A stretch of DNA of 64,000 nt, taken from contig CAVSLA010000006.1 in assembly GCA_963728825.1 (NCBI GenBank), positions 372,001 to 436,000 on the forward strand, written 5' to 3'. Position 1 is the first letter of the stretch. Every line of letters starts with the position of its first letter. The position numbers were made by a program, and so were the translations under genes. This DNA comes from CAVREM01 sp963728825 (GTDB taxonomy: Bacteria; Acidobacteriota; Vicinamibacteria; Vicinamibacterales; CAVVIG01). Below, piece by piece: positions 19,021 to 29,385 of the stretch. A model generated the notes under the pieces. It worked only from the letters and a program-made list of their open reading frames with translations. It had not been told where the DNA came from and did not search any database.

Positions 19021-21297
19021 CTAGCGCGGCACGTTCGCGAGCGCTCCGCTGAACGGCGAGAAGTTGCCCAGTCCGGCGAGCGTGAAGGACATGAAGAAAC
19101 GGTTGTCGGCCGGAATCCCCGACGAGGTGCCGTAATTGAACCGCTGAAACTCGAGGGCGATGCCGCAGCACTGCGCGTTGTAATAGCCGTTGATGCGCTG
19201 CTGACGCAGCGTCGAGTTGAGCACGTCGAAGTTCATCGAGTAGCTGCCGCCGAACCGGTTGTTGACGGTCGACGTCCGCGCGTCGAGATTCAGGTAGTGA
19301 TCGAGAAAATCGGGGTTGTCGAAGCCGGGCAGCCCCTCGATGAAATACCGGCGGCTCCAGCCGACGTTGGTCTGCAGGCGCGACGTCAAGTTATAGCCGG
19401 CAGAGAGCGAGGTCGTCCGCAGCTTGCGGTGCGTCGGATCGAGCTCGGCCCGGAATGTCGTGTTGAACGTCAGTGAGGGGGTCGAGCGAACGCCGATTGA
19501 CAGCGGTGAAAAATTCGATCGGACGGCGCCGTTGTTCACCGTGGAATACTGCGAGTCGAACTGGGCAGAGTTCTGATCGGTGTAATAGGTCTGCCGCAGC
19601 TCGACGGTCATGATTTCCTGCGCCACGCTGGTCTGGGTCAGACCGGTCCGCCGCCGCGCGTAAATCCGGTTGTTCAACCCATAGGTGTAGTTGGTGGCGT
19701 CGCCGACGACATTGTCGGTGGCGTCGGTGCGGATGATCCGGTCGAAGTTTTCGATCGCCGTCGTGCGCTGCACGGTGACAAACGGCTCGATTGTGTGCTT
19801 GAACCGCTCGGCGTAGCCGTTGTCCGGGGTGTTGAAGACCCGATTGAAAACCGGCCCGACCGCGTGAGCGGTGAGCGTCGTGAACTGCCGGTTGAGGCTC
19901 TCGTCGACCGTGGTCGTCTGATCGCCGTTCGCGTAGGTCCGGGTGTAGAAGGTGTTGCGCCAGCTGGCGGTCGAGTTGACGGTGAACCACTGCCACCGTT
20001 TGAACGGATAACGGATCTGCGGGTTCAGGTCGAAGCGCGCCACGCCGGTATCGGTAATAAAGCCGTCGTTGCGGCTCTCGCGCTGGTACTGCACGAACTC
20101 AGACCCGATCGCGAAGTAGATCGCGGCGTCGCGGAACAACGGTCGCTCGCCGCGTGTGACGTTGAGCCGTGGCGCCGTGCCGACCAGGGACGAGCTGGTC
20201 GTGCTGGAGAATTGCTCCATCCGATCGAAGGTGCCGCTGATGGCGGTTCCCCGCAACGAGCCGGCGACGTTGCCGCCATACGAGCGGCGGCTGTTGGCCG
20301 CATCGTAGTAGCTCGAATGTATCGTCTGGTTGGTGGCGAGGCTCGAGAAGTAGTCGATCCGGCCCCGTGCCCGGAAGTTGCCGGCCAGCCGCTGATTCGC
20401 GCCGCCACGGAGGTTATAGCTGCGGCTCGGCAGGTTGTAGTCGTTGGCGACCTGGTTGAGGACGTTGCCTTCGATGGTGCCGTCGCCGCTCAGCGTGACG
20501 TAGCGGTATTCGCCGTTCAATCCCTGGTCGCCCTTCGAGTACCAGTCGTGCTTGACGGTCGCGTCGTGACTGCGATTGATCGCCCAGAAGAACGCGTTGC
20601 TCAACTGGTGCCCTCTGAGGCTCGTCGACCCGTAGGTCGGCAGCAGGAAGCCGGTGGCGCGCCCTTCTTCTTTGGTCGGGTAGTAGAGGATCGGCAGATA
20701 GAGCAGTGGCACGTTCTTGACGTTGAACACCGCGTTCTTGAGCAGCGTGTAGGAATCGATGTTGAGGACGACTTCGCCGGCGCTCAGATCCCAGCGCGGG
20801 CTGGGTTGCACGCAGGTCGTGAAGCCGCCGTTGGTGATCTTGTATTTCTTCGGCCCGATCTTCTCGACGATCTTGCCGTAGAAGTAGACGTCGGTGTCCT
20901 CACCGGTCAGCTGCGGCGCGACGAAAGCGCCGACCGCCGCCGCCGGCCGCTGCGGCTGGATGCCGGCGACGCCCCACGCGTCATGGAACGTGCCGAGCCG
21001 GGTGTCGGTATCCATCTCCGCGCGATCCGACGAGATCTGGTTGTTGCCCTGAATGTAGGTCACGTTGCCGGAAGCGACCGCGCGCTTTTCGTCCCCGAAG
21101 TACCACACCTCGTCTGCGAACAGCGTCGTGTCGTCCATCGTCAGCTCGACGTCGCCGAGGCAATGGAGGGTGGTCTCCTTGATGATCTCTCGCTGTCTGC
21201 AGATCAGCGTCGACGCTCCGCCGGACGGCGAGCGGGCGGGCTGCGCCCATACCTCGACGGCGATCAGTACCGCGCAGGCTGTGAAGAGTGCGCGCAT
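19021..21297 (-). CDS. lptD: LPS-assembly protein LptD
   Basis: Outer-membrane protein that inserts lipopolysaccharide into the outer leaflet. It has 758 aa with a signal peptide (residues 1-18), an OstA/LptA-like beta-jellyroll domain (about 28-150, with DVELTMDDTTLFADEVWY and GNVTYIQGNNQI) and a C-terminal beta-barrel of about 500 residues. No LptE gene is seen in the window. It is transcribed with the downstream sugar-nucleotide reductase, linking it to envelope glycan biosynthesis. Confidence 0.9.
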   Translation of the reverse strand: MRALFTACAVLIAVEVWAQPARSPSGGASTLICRQREIIKETTLHCLGDVELTMDDTTLFADEVWYFGDEKRAVASGNVTYIQGNNQISSDRAEMDTDTRLGTFHDAWGVAGIQPQRPAAAVGAFVAPQLTGEDTDVYFYGKIVEKIGPKKYKITNGGFTTCVQPSPRWDLSAGEVVLNIDSYTLLKNAVFNVKNVPLLYLPILYYPTKEEGRATGFLLPTYGSTSLRGHQLSNAFFWAINRSHDATVKHDWYSKGDQGLNGEYRYVTLSGDGTIEGNVLNQVANDYNLPSRSYNLRGGANQRLAGNFRARGRIDYFSSLATNQTIHSSYYDAANSRRSYGGNVAGSLRGTAISGTFDRMEQFSSTTSSSLVGTAPRLNVTRGERPLFRDAAIYFAIGSEFVQYQRESRNDGFITDTGVARFDLNPQIRYPFKRWQWFTVNSTASWRNTFYTRTYANGDQTTTVDESLNRQFTTLTAHAVGPVFNRVFNTPDNGYAERFKHTIEPFVTVQRTTAIENFDRIIRTDATDNVVGDATNYTYGLNNRIYARRRTGLTQTSVAQEIMTVELRQTYYTDQNSAQFDSQYSTVNNGAVRSNFSPLSIGVRSTPSLTFNTTFRAELDPTHRKLRTTSLSAGYNLTSRLQTNVGWSRRYFIEGLPGFDNPDFLDHYLNLDARTSTVNNRFGGSYSMNFDVLNSTLRQQRINGYYNAQCCGIALEFQRFNYGTSSGIPADNRFFMSFTLAGLGNFSPFSGALANVPR

Positions 21298-21309
21298 GGT
21301 CCGAGGGTA

Positions 21310-22569
21310 TCACGACCGATTGAGGACGTTCATCGCGTCGCCGAGAAGGAAAATCGATCCGGCAACGACGATCCGCTTCGACAGCTGCCAGGCCGCCGCG
21401 AGTGCCAGGTCCACCGCCGGCTCGACGATCACCGGGAGTGCCGGCGAGAGACGTCGTGCGGCCTCGGCGAGCGCGGACGGATCGGTCGAGCGAAGGTTCG
21501 ACGTCCGGGTGATGACGAACGCACTGGCTGCCGCGGCCAGCAGCTCGATCATCGTCGTGGCATCTTTGTCGCGCATGGCCGCGAACACGATCGGGCGGGG
21601 CGAGTCGGTCAGGAGGAAGTCCCGTAGCGCGCGAGCGCCGTCCGGATTGTGCGCCGCGTCGAGCAGCGCTTCTCGTCCGTCGGCGAGTGTCCGCGTTTCG
21701 AGCCGGCCCGGCCAGACGACCTGCTCGAGCCCTGCCTTGATCGCCGATGCCGGCACCGGGAGGCCCAGGCTGTCGACTTCTTCCAGAAGCTTCACGGCGA
21801 TTGTCGCATTCGCCAGCTGGTGTGCCCCGGGCAGGGCCAGGCGCAGCGGCTGGTAGCGCGCCAGAGCGTTTTGATCGTCCGCTCGAATTACCGGCGCTCC
21901 GAGCTCGGAGGCCGTTGCCTCCACGACCTGCCGCGCATCGGCAGGGAGCGGCCCGACGATCACCGGGACACCTTGCTTGATGATTCCCGCTTTCTCGCGT
22001 GCGATCGACGCGAGGCTGTCGCCGAGGTACTGCTGGTGGTCGAGCCCGATGGTGGTGATTGCTGTCGCCATCGGTTCGAGAACGTTCGTCGCGTCGAGCC
22101 GGCCGCCGAGGCCGACTTCGCAGACCGCCACCTCGACGTGGTGACGCCGGAACAGGTCGAAGGCGAGCGCGGTGGTTGCCTCGAAAAACGTTGGCGGCGC
22201 CTGCAGCTGTCCGCCCGCCATCAGGCGATCGACTGCGTCCCTCAACCCGGCCGCCGCTGCCTCGAGCGCCGGCCGATCCACCGCCCGACCGTCGATGACG
22301 AACCGCTCTGACAGCTCAATCAGGTGAGGCGAGGTGTAGCGGGCAGCGCAGTGGCCGGCAGCTCGGAGGGCGGCGTGAACCATTGCCACGACCGAGCCCT
22401 TGCCATTGGTGCCGGCGACATGGACGGAGCGAAACGACCGCTCAGGGTGTCCGAGCGCCGCCATCAGCGATCGCATGTTGTCGAGGCCGAACTTGATGCC
22501 GAACTGCTCGAGGTCGAGCAGCCAGTCGATCGGGTTGGCCCGCCCGCTAGCCAGCGTTCCGACCTTCAG
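21310..22569 (-). CDS. folC: Dihydrofolate/folylpolyglutamate synthase
   Basis: Mur-ligase-family enzyme that joins dihydropteroate to glutamate and extends folate polyglutamates. About 419 aa from the proposed start, with the P-loop GTNGKGS (53-59), YTSPHL, EVGLGGRLDATN, TTIGLDHQQYLG and DAAHNPDGA. There is no ATG, GTG or TTG in frame near the expected N-terminus. The only plausible site is CTG at 22569, overlapping the accD stop as CTGA. Translation is therefore probably coupled to accD. The accD-folC order is widespread in bacteria. Confidence 0.92.
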   Translation of the reverse strand: MKVGTLASGRANPIDWLLDLEQFGIKFGLDNMRSLMAALGHPERSFRSVHVAGTNGKGSVVAMVHAALRAAGHCAARYTSPHLIELSERFVIDGRAVDRPALEAAAAGLRDAVDRLMAGGQLQAPPTFFEATTALAFDLFRRHHVEVAVCEVGLGGRLDATNVLEPMATAITTIGLDHQQYLGDSLASIAREKAGIIKQGVPVIVGPLPADARQVVEATASELGAPVIRADDQNALARYQPLRLALPGAHQLANATIAVKLLEEVDSLGLPVPASAIKAGLEQVVWPGRLETRTLADGREALLDAAHNPDGARALRDFLLTDSPRPIVFAAMRDKDATTMIELLAAAASAFVITRTSNLRSTDPSALAEAARRLSPALPVIVEPAVDLALAAAWQLSKRIVVAGSIFLLGDAMNVLNRS

Positions 22570-23471
22570 GGCTGAGGGGCGGGTTCGGGTGCGAGCGCCA
22601 CTGAGCTCACGACCGGAGCAGCGGCTGGGACGGCCCCCATGAAGCGAAGCGCCTTGGCGAGGAGCGCTTTCAGCTCGCGACGATCGATGACGAGATCGAG
22701 CATGCCTTTCTCGAGCAGGAACTCCGATCGCTGGAAGCCTTCGGGCAGTTTCTGACGGATGGTCTGCTCGATGACGCGTGGGCCGGCGAAGCCGATCAGC
22801 GCCTTCGGCTCGGCGATGTTCAAATCGCCGAGCATGGCGAAGCTGGCCGTCACCCCGCCGGTCGTCGGGTCGGTCAAGACCGAGACATAGGGCACGCGTG
22901 CGCGATCCAGCCGCGCCAGCGCCCCGCAGATCTTCGCCATCTGCATCAACGACAGCGCGCCTTCCATCATCCGCGCGCCGCCCGAGCAGCACACGATGAT
23001 CACCGGACAACGGGCCGCCAGGGCGCGTTCGATGGCGCGCGTGATTTTCTCGCCGACCACGACCCCCATGCTGCCGCCGATGAATCCGTAATCCATCGCC
23101 GCGACGACCACCGGGATCTGCTCGATCGTCCCCGAGGCGACAATCACCGCATCCTTCAAGCCGGTCGCCGCCATGCTGGTCTGGAGCCGCGTCTTGTACG
23201 GTTTGGTATCGGTGAACGCCAGCGGATCGGTCGACATCAGGCTGGCGTCGTGTTCGATCCACTCTTCGTCCAGGAGCATGCGGAGCCGCTCCGCGGCGTT
23301 CACGCGGAAGTGGTGGGCACACTTCGGGCAGACGCTGAGGTTGGTCGCCAGATCTTTGTTGTAGATGATCTGCGAGCACTCCGGGCACTTCACCCAGAGG
23401 CCTTCCGGCACCCGGCTGGCCTTTTCCTTCGCCAGTTTGATCGGTTTGCGGGCCTTCTTGAACCAGGCCAT
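22566..23471 (-). CDS. accD: Acetyl-CoA carboxylase carboxyltransferase subunit beta
   Basis: Beta subunit of the carboxyltransferase that makes malonyl-CoA, the first committed step of fatty acid synthesis. It has 301 aa with an N-terminal zinc ribbon (Cys29, Cys32, Cys48, Cys51) and the crotonase-fold core containing the GFIGGSMG and CSGGARMMEG oxyanion and CoA-binding segments. The tail is Ala/Pro-rich. Its stop overlaps the folC start. Confidence 0.97.
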   Translation of the reverse strand: MAWFKKARKPIKLAKEKASRVPEGLWVKCPECSQIIYNKDLATNLSVCPKCAHHFRVNAAERLRMLLDEEWIEHDASLMSTDPLAFTDTKPYKTRLQTSMAATGLKDAVIVASGTIEQIPVVVAAMDYGFIGGSMGVVVGEKITRAIERALAARCPVIIVCCSGGARMMEGALSLMQMAKICGALARLDRARVPYVSVLTDPTTGGVTASFAMLGDLNIAEPKALIGFAGPRVIEQTIRQKLPEGFQRSEFLLEKGMLDLVIDRRELKALLAKALRFMGAVPAAAPVVSSVALAPEPAPQP

Positions 23472-23529
23472 TGCGGATCAGCTTAACAAATTGCTCACCG
23501 GAGGGGGCGACCGGCGTGTCGGCACGCCA

Positions 23530-24198
23530 CTACTGCCGTGTCCGCGGCACATAGTATCTGGTCCCCCCGGTCATGCCGCGGATCTGTTTCACGAGGTCGT
23601 CAAGCGCCTCGTCGCTCGCCTCGGAGTCGAACTCCGACGTCTCGACGACCAGCAACGGCGTGGCGTTGTAGTGAAAGAAGAAGTGATGGTAGGCCTCGTT
23701 CAGCTCCCGCAGATACTCCGGGTCCGCGTCGAGTGGCGACGCATCGGGGTCGGCCGGCCGGGCGCGCAGACGACGGAGCAGGACCTCGGTCGGCGCCTGC
23801 AGATAGACGACGAGATCCGGCGGCGGCACGTCGCGCGACAGCAGGTCGTAGAGACGCTGATAGATGAACAGCTCGTTGTCATCCAGATTCAGATACGCGA
23901 AGATCTTGTCCTTGTCGAACAGGTAGTCGCTGACGGTAATCTGGCTGAAGAGATCGGCCTGCCGCAGCGATGTCTGCTGGCGGTGGCGATTGAGCAGAAA
24001 GAACAGCTGGGCCTGCAGCGCGGCTCCGGCCCGGTCCGCGTAGAAATCTCCGAGAAAGGGATTCTCCGCGTCTTCCAGCACGACCGTCGCATCGAGCCGC
24101 GTTCCGAGGCGTTCGGCCAGCGCCGTCTTGCCGGCGCCAATCGGACCTTCGACGGCGATGTAACGGAAGTTCAAGACGACCCCGATGATAACATTCAC
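23530..24198 (-). CDS. Deoxynucleoside kinase
   Basis: A 222-aa kinase of the deoxyadenosine/deoxyguanosine/thymidine kinase-2 family, which phosphorylates salvaged deoxynucleosides. It has the P-loop GPIGAGKT (18-25), the SDYLFDKDKIFA segment near the substrate site, and the arginine-rich lid LLRRLRAR. Substrate preference cannot be assigned. The ATG at 24198 is used; a TTG at 24174 just before FRYIAVEG would give a length closer to many homologues. It diverges from the HEAT-cyclophilin gene with 31 bases between starts. Confidence 0.88.
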   Translation of the reverse strand: MNVIIGVVLNFRYIAVEGPIGAGKTALAERLGTRLDATVVLEDAENPFLGDFYADRAGAALQAQLFFLLNRHRQQTSLRQADLFSQITVSDYLFDKDKIFAYLNLDDNELFIYQRLYDLLSRDVPPPDLVVYLQAPTEVLLRRLRARPADPDASPLDADPEYLRELNEAYHHFFFHYNATPLLVVETSEFDSEASDEALDDLVKQIRGMTGGTRYYVPRTRQ

Positions 24199-24229
24199 GA
24201 TCGGCTCTCCGGGTGAGCCGCCGTCTCAG

Positions 24230-26344
24230 ATGCGCACGCTCTTCGCGATCATCCTGGCCCTCGCGGTCTCCGCCTGCGCGAGCACGCCGCCGCCGCCGGC
24301 GGCCATCAAGCCGCTCGAGCCCTCATTCGAGGAGAAAGCCGCATGGATTCTGCGACTCGAAGACCAGCGCGTGTTGCGCGATCCGGCGCCGGTCGCACCG
24401 CCGCCCGCGCCGGTCGCTGCAGGGAAACCCGCCGCGGCCCCACCGCCGCCGCCGCGCGCCGATCTGGTCCGTCTGCTGAGCGACGGTGAAGCGCGCATCC
24501 GGCGCCGCGCGGCGCTCGCGATCGGTCGTGTTGGACTGGCTGAAGCGGTCCCCTCGCTCGTCACACTGCTCGGCGACACCGACCCGGAAGTTCGACAGAT
24601 GGCCGCGTTCGCGCTGGGGCTGATCGGCGACGCGAGCGCCCGTGAACCGCTCGTGGCGGCGCTCCGCGATCCGTCGCCCCTGATGAAGGGCAGCGCCGCG
24701 GAAGCACTGGGTCTCATTGGCGACACGTCGGCCGCCGCTGCCGTCGCGGAGATGGCCACTGAGATCGTGGCATCCGGAGCGCTGTCCCAGGGTCTTCCCG
24801 TTGAGGCCGATGCCGCCCGCGACACGCCGGTTGCCGCGTTCCGTCTGGCCGTCTTCGCGCTCGTTCGCATGAGTGCCTACCCGCAACTGGCCACGGTGGT
24901 GCTCGACGGCGCACAACCCCGCGTCCGCTGGTGGCCGGTCGCGTATGCCCTGCAGCGTCTGGAAGACGCCCGGGCGCTGCCGGCGCTCTTGACGCTGGCG
25001 AACGATCCGCACCCCTACACACGGGCGTTCGCGGTGAGAGGACTCGGCGCCTTGAGGGATCGATCGGCGGTGCCGCTGCTGCTGCCGATGGTGACGGGAC
25101 CGGATCGCGTCGTGGCCATTCAGGCCATCCGCGCGCTGGGCCGCATCGGCGATCCCGCGGCCGGACCCGTGCTGCTGAAGCTCATTGCGGCGCCCAAATC
25201 CGACGCGACCCTCCGCCTCGAGGCGGTCAGCGCCGCCGGTGGTGTCCGGGCCGACGGGGTCATCGACCTGCTGCTCGATGTTCTCGCCGACCCGAGTCCG
25301 GCGGTGCGCGCCGCCGCGATCCGGTCGATCGCGCAGCTCGATCAGGAAAACTTCGTCACCGTGTTGTCCGGTCTGGACCCCGATCCACACTGGAGCGTCA
25401 GATCCGCTTTGGCGACCGTCCTCGGCACCCTGCCTGCCGAGATCGGGCTGCCCCGGCTCACCGCGATGCGGGACGATCCGGACGAGCGGGTCGTGCCTGC
25501 GGTGATTGCCTCGCTGGCGGCGCTCAAGGTGTCAGATGCCATCACGACGATCGTCGACAAGCTGAGGACTGGTGATCCGATCGTGCGGGCCGCGGCCGCT
25601 GCGGCGATCGGGCAGCTGAAGCCGTCGAACGGGCCCGAGCTCCTCTCCGATGCGTATCAGAGAGGACAGAAGGACACCACCTACGTGGCGCGTGGCGCCG
25701 CGCTCACCGCGCTCGCCGGCTACGGACGCGATGCCGCGACCAAGCAGCTGACGGAGGCGCTGGCAGACGAGGACTGGGCGATTCGCGTCCGCGCCGCCGA
25801 GCTGCTGAAGCAGCTCGATCCATCGACCGACGCCGCGTCGCGGATCCGTCCGGCGCCGACCGGCCGTACCCAGCAGGCCTACGAGGAAAGCCGCCTGATG
25901 TCACCGCCGGTCTCCACCCAGATCTTCATCGATACCGATCGCGGCACGATTCAGCTCGAGCTGGCGGTCATCGATGCGCCGTTGACCGTCGAGACATTCA
26001 TCACGCTTGCGCGGAAAGGGTTCTACGACGGTCTAGCGTTCCACCGGGTCGTTCCTGATTTCGTCATCCAGGGCGGCGATCCTCGCGGCGACGGTGAAGG
26101 GGGACCCGGCTTCACGCTGCGCGATGAGCTCGGCCAGCAGCCCTACCTGCGCGGGGTCGTCGGGATCGCACTCGACTGGGAAGACACCGGCGGAAGTCAG
26201 TTCTTCATCACGCACTCACCCCAACCGCACCTCGATGCGCGTTACACGGTCATCGGTCGCGTGCTGACGGGAATGGAGGTCGTCGATCAGATTCAGCCGT
26301 GGGATGTGATCCGCCGGATGCGCGTGTGGGACGGGGTCAAGTAG
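24230..26344 (+). CDS. Lipoprotein with HEAT repeats fused to a cyclophilin-type peptidyl-prolyl isomerase
   Basis: A 704-aa exported lipoprotein: signal peptide with lipobox VSAC (Cys16), a Pro/Ala-rich linker (about 55-80), then 12 or so HEAT/PBS-lyase-like repeats (about 80-540; LSDGEARIRRRAALAIG is one). A complete cyclophilin domain follows from about 563 to the end (FHRVVPDFVIQGGDPRG, GSQFFITHSPQPHLDARYTV). The cyclophilin part should catalyse proline isomerisation, and the HEAT part likely binds client proteins. A bidirectional terminator follows 30 bases after the stop. Confidence 0.9.
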   Translation: MRTLFAIILALAVSACASTPPPPAAIKPLEPSFEEKAAWILRLEDQRVLRDPAPVAPPPAPVAAGKPAAAPPPPPRADLVRLLSDGEARIRRRAALAIGRVGLAEAVPSLVTLLGDTDPEVRQMAAFALGLIGDASAREPLVAALRDPSPLMKGSAAEALGLIGDTSAAAAVAEMATEIVASGALSQGLPVEADAARDTPVAAFRLAVFALVRMSAYPQLATVVLDGAQPRVRWWPVAYALQRLEDARALPALLTLANDPHPYTRAFAVRGLGALRDRSAVPLLLPMVTGPDRVVAIQAIRALGRIGDPAAGPVLLKLIAAPKSDATLRLEAVSAAGGVRADGVIDLLLDVLADPSPAVRAAAIRSIAQLDQENFVTVLSGLDPDPHWSVRSALATVLGTLPAEIGLPRLTAMRDDPDERVVPAVIASLAALKVSDAITTIVDKLRTGDPIVRAAAAAAIGQLKPSNGPELLSDAYQRGQKDTTYVARGAALTALAGYGRDAATKQLTEALADEDWAIRVRAAELLKQLDPSTDAASRIRPAPTGRTQQAYEESRLMSPPVSTQIFIDTDRGTIQLELAVIDAPLTVETFITLARKGFYDGLAFHRVVPDFVIQGGDPRGDGEGGPGFTLRDELGQQPYLRGVVGIALDWEDTGGSQFFITHSPQPHLDARYTVIGRVLTGMEVVDQIQPWDVIRRMRVWDGVK

Positions 26345-26375
26345 CAGACGTGCTCAGGCAGGTGCCGTAAAAGTT

Positions 26376-26405
26376 AAAAAGGGGGCGACGGCCGCCCCCT
26401 TTTTT
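26376..26405. terminator. Bidirectional rho-independent terminator
   Basis: A seven-base-pair stem (GGGGGCG / CGCCCCC, loop ACGGC) is flanked by A5 on the left and T6 on the right, so it can end transcription from either side. It serves the HEAT-cyclophilin gene (+) and the small transcript unit reading leftward from 26703. Confidence 0.9.
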
Positions 26406-26421
26406 GACGGGCGAGGTCAGC

Positions 26422-26472
26422 TTACCGCTTCTTGCCGGCCTTCTTCTTCCCGCCCTTGGCTTTCTTCGCCAT
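26422..26472 (-). CDS. Candidate 16-residue lysine-rich mini-protein
   Basis: ATG at 26472 to TAA at 26422 encodes MAKKAKGGKKKAGKKR: nine Lys and one Arg in 16 residues. The ORF has an AAGGGGGGGAT Shine-Dalgarno-like stretch upstream, its own promoter 240 bases away and a terminator 17 bases after the stop, which together argue for a real gene. The composition resembles histone H1-like tails and would bind nucleic acid. No family is recognised, and chance remains possible for so short an ORF. Confidence 0.5.
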   Translation of the reverse strand: MAKKAKGGKKKAGKKR

Positions 26473-26708
26473 TGTCTGTTATCCCCCCCTTCATGTGGGT
26501 TTCAGTTGCGAGAACGCTCACGACTCACGATGGCTGCCGCCTGGCACGCTCACCCGATATCGGCGCTCGTCGCTTCGGGGCACCTTCCGCCTGCGTACCG
26601 TACCGGCTGCGGTATGGTTCAGCTCCGCGACCGGGGCGAAAGGGCGAGGTCGAACATTCGCAAACCTCACTAGGGATGGCCTGAGTTTGCCACCCTCATA
26701 CCAGATGT

Positions 26709-26738
26709 AGATTATGGATGAGAACTTTTGGATGTCAA
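26709..26738 (-). promoter_or_regulatory. Sigma-70 type promoter of the small transcript unit
   Basis: The complement strand has a perfect TTGACA -35 (26733-26738) and a CATAATCT -10 region (26709-26716), giving a spacer of 16-18 depending on the hexamer chosen. It reads leftward from just beyond the TPR-gene stop. The surrounding 60 bases are clearly AT-richer than the window. Confidence 0.8.
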
Positions 26739-26758
26739 GCACAAATCTCGATCTTTTG

Positions 26759-29065
<2,307 letters not shown>

Positions 29066-29095
29066 GTTTCGAGCCCCACGTTCAACGCGTGACCT

Positions 29096-29383
29096 ATGTC
29101 TTCGACGTGGCTGACGCTCGTCCCGTACATCCTCATTCTCGGGATTTTCTATTTCGTGATCCTGCTGCCGATGCGGCGGAAACAACAAAAGGTTCAGCAG
29201 TTTCTCGAGCACCTCAAGCCAGGCGACCGGGTGATCACCACCGGGGGCATCTATGGCCAGATCACCAAGCTCGGCGATCAGTCGGTCCAGCTCCAGGTGG
29301 CCGAGAGAATCCGGATAGAGGTCGCCAAGGCCGCGATCGGCGGCTATCAGGGACAACCGCCGGTCGTTGACCGTTCGGAGTAG
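29096..29383 (+). CDS. yajC: Preprotein translocase subunit YajC
   Basis: A 95-aa protein with one N-terminal transmembrane segment (about 8-26) followed by MRRKQQKVQQF and the conserved GDRVITTGGIYGQI. It associates with SecDF in the inner membrane. It lies 30 bases after tgt and 2 bases before secD. Confidence 0.95.
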   Translation: MSSTWLTLVPYILILGIFYFVILLPMRRKQQKVQQFLEHLKPGDRVITTGGIYGQITKLGDQSVQLQVAERIRIEVAKAAIGGYQGQPPVVDRSE

Positions 29384-29385
29384 CC

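Larger units (their letters stand above)
26375..26703 (-). ncRNA. Candidate ~330-nt structured transcript with a mini-ORF
   Basis: A strong promoter (26709-26738) reads leftward into a 230-base leader, a 16-codon lysine-rich ORF and a rho-independent terminator, defining a transcript of about 330 nt. The leader's first 60 bases contain two interleaved helices: GGGTGG with CCATCCC, and GCAAACTCA with TGAGGTTTGC. Their order is compatible with an H-type pseudoknot. A further hairpin is TACCG/CGGTA. It does not match tmRNA, RNase P, SRP or 6S RNA as I know them. Whether it is a riboswitch-like leader or a free small RNA is open. Confidence 0.45.

Noticed and set aside
26422..26703. Possible tmRNA because a tag-like mini-ORF follows a pseudoknot
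   Set aside because: The tRNA-like ends and an Ala-ending tag are missing, and the tag sequence is purely basic.
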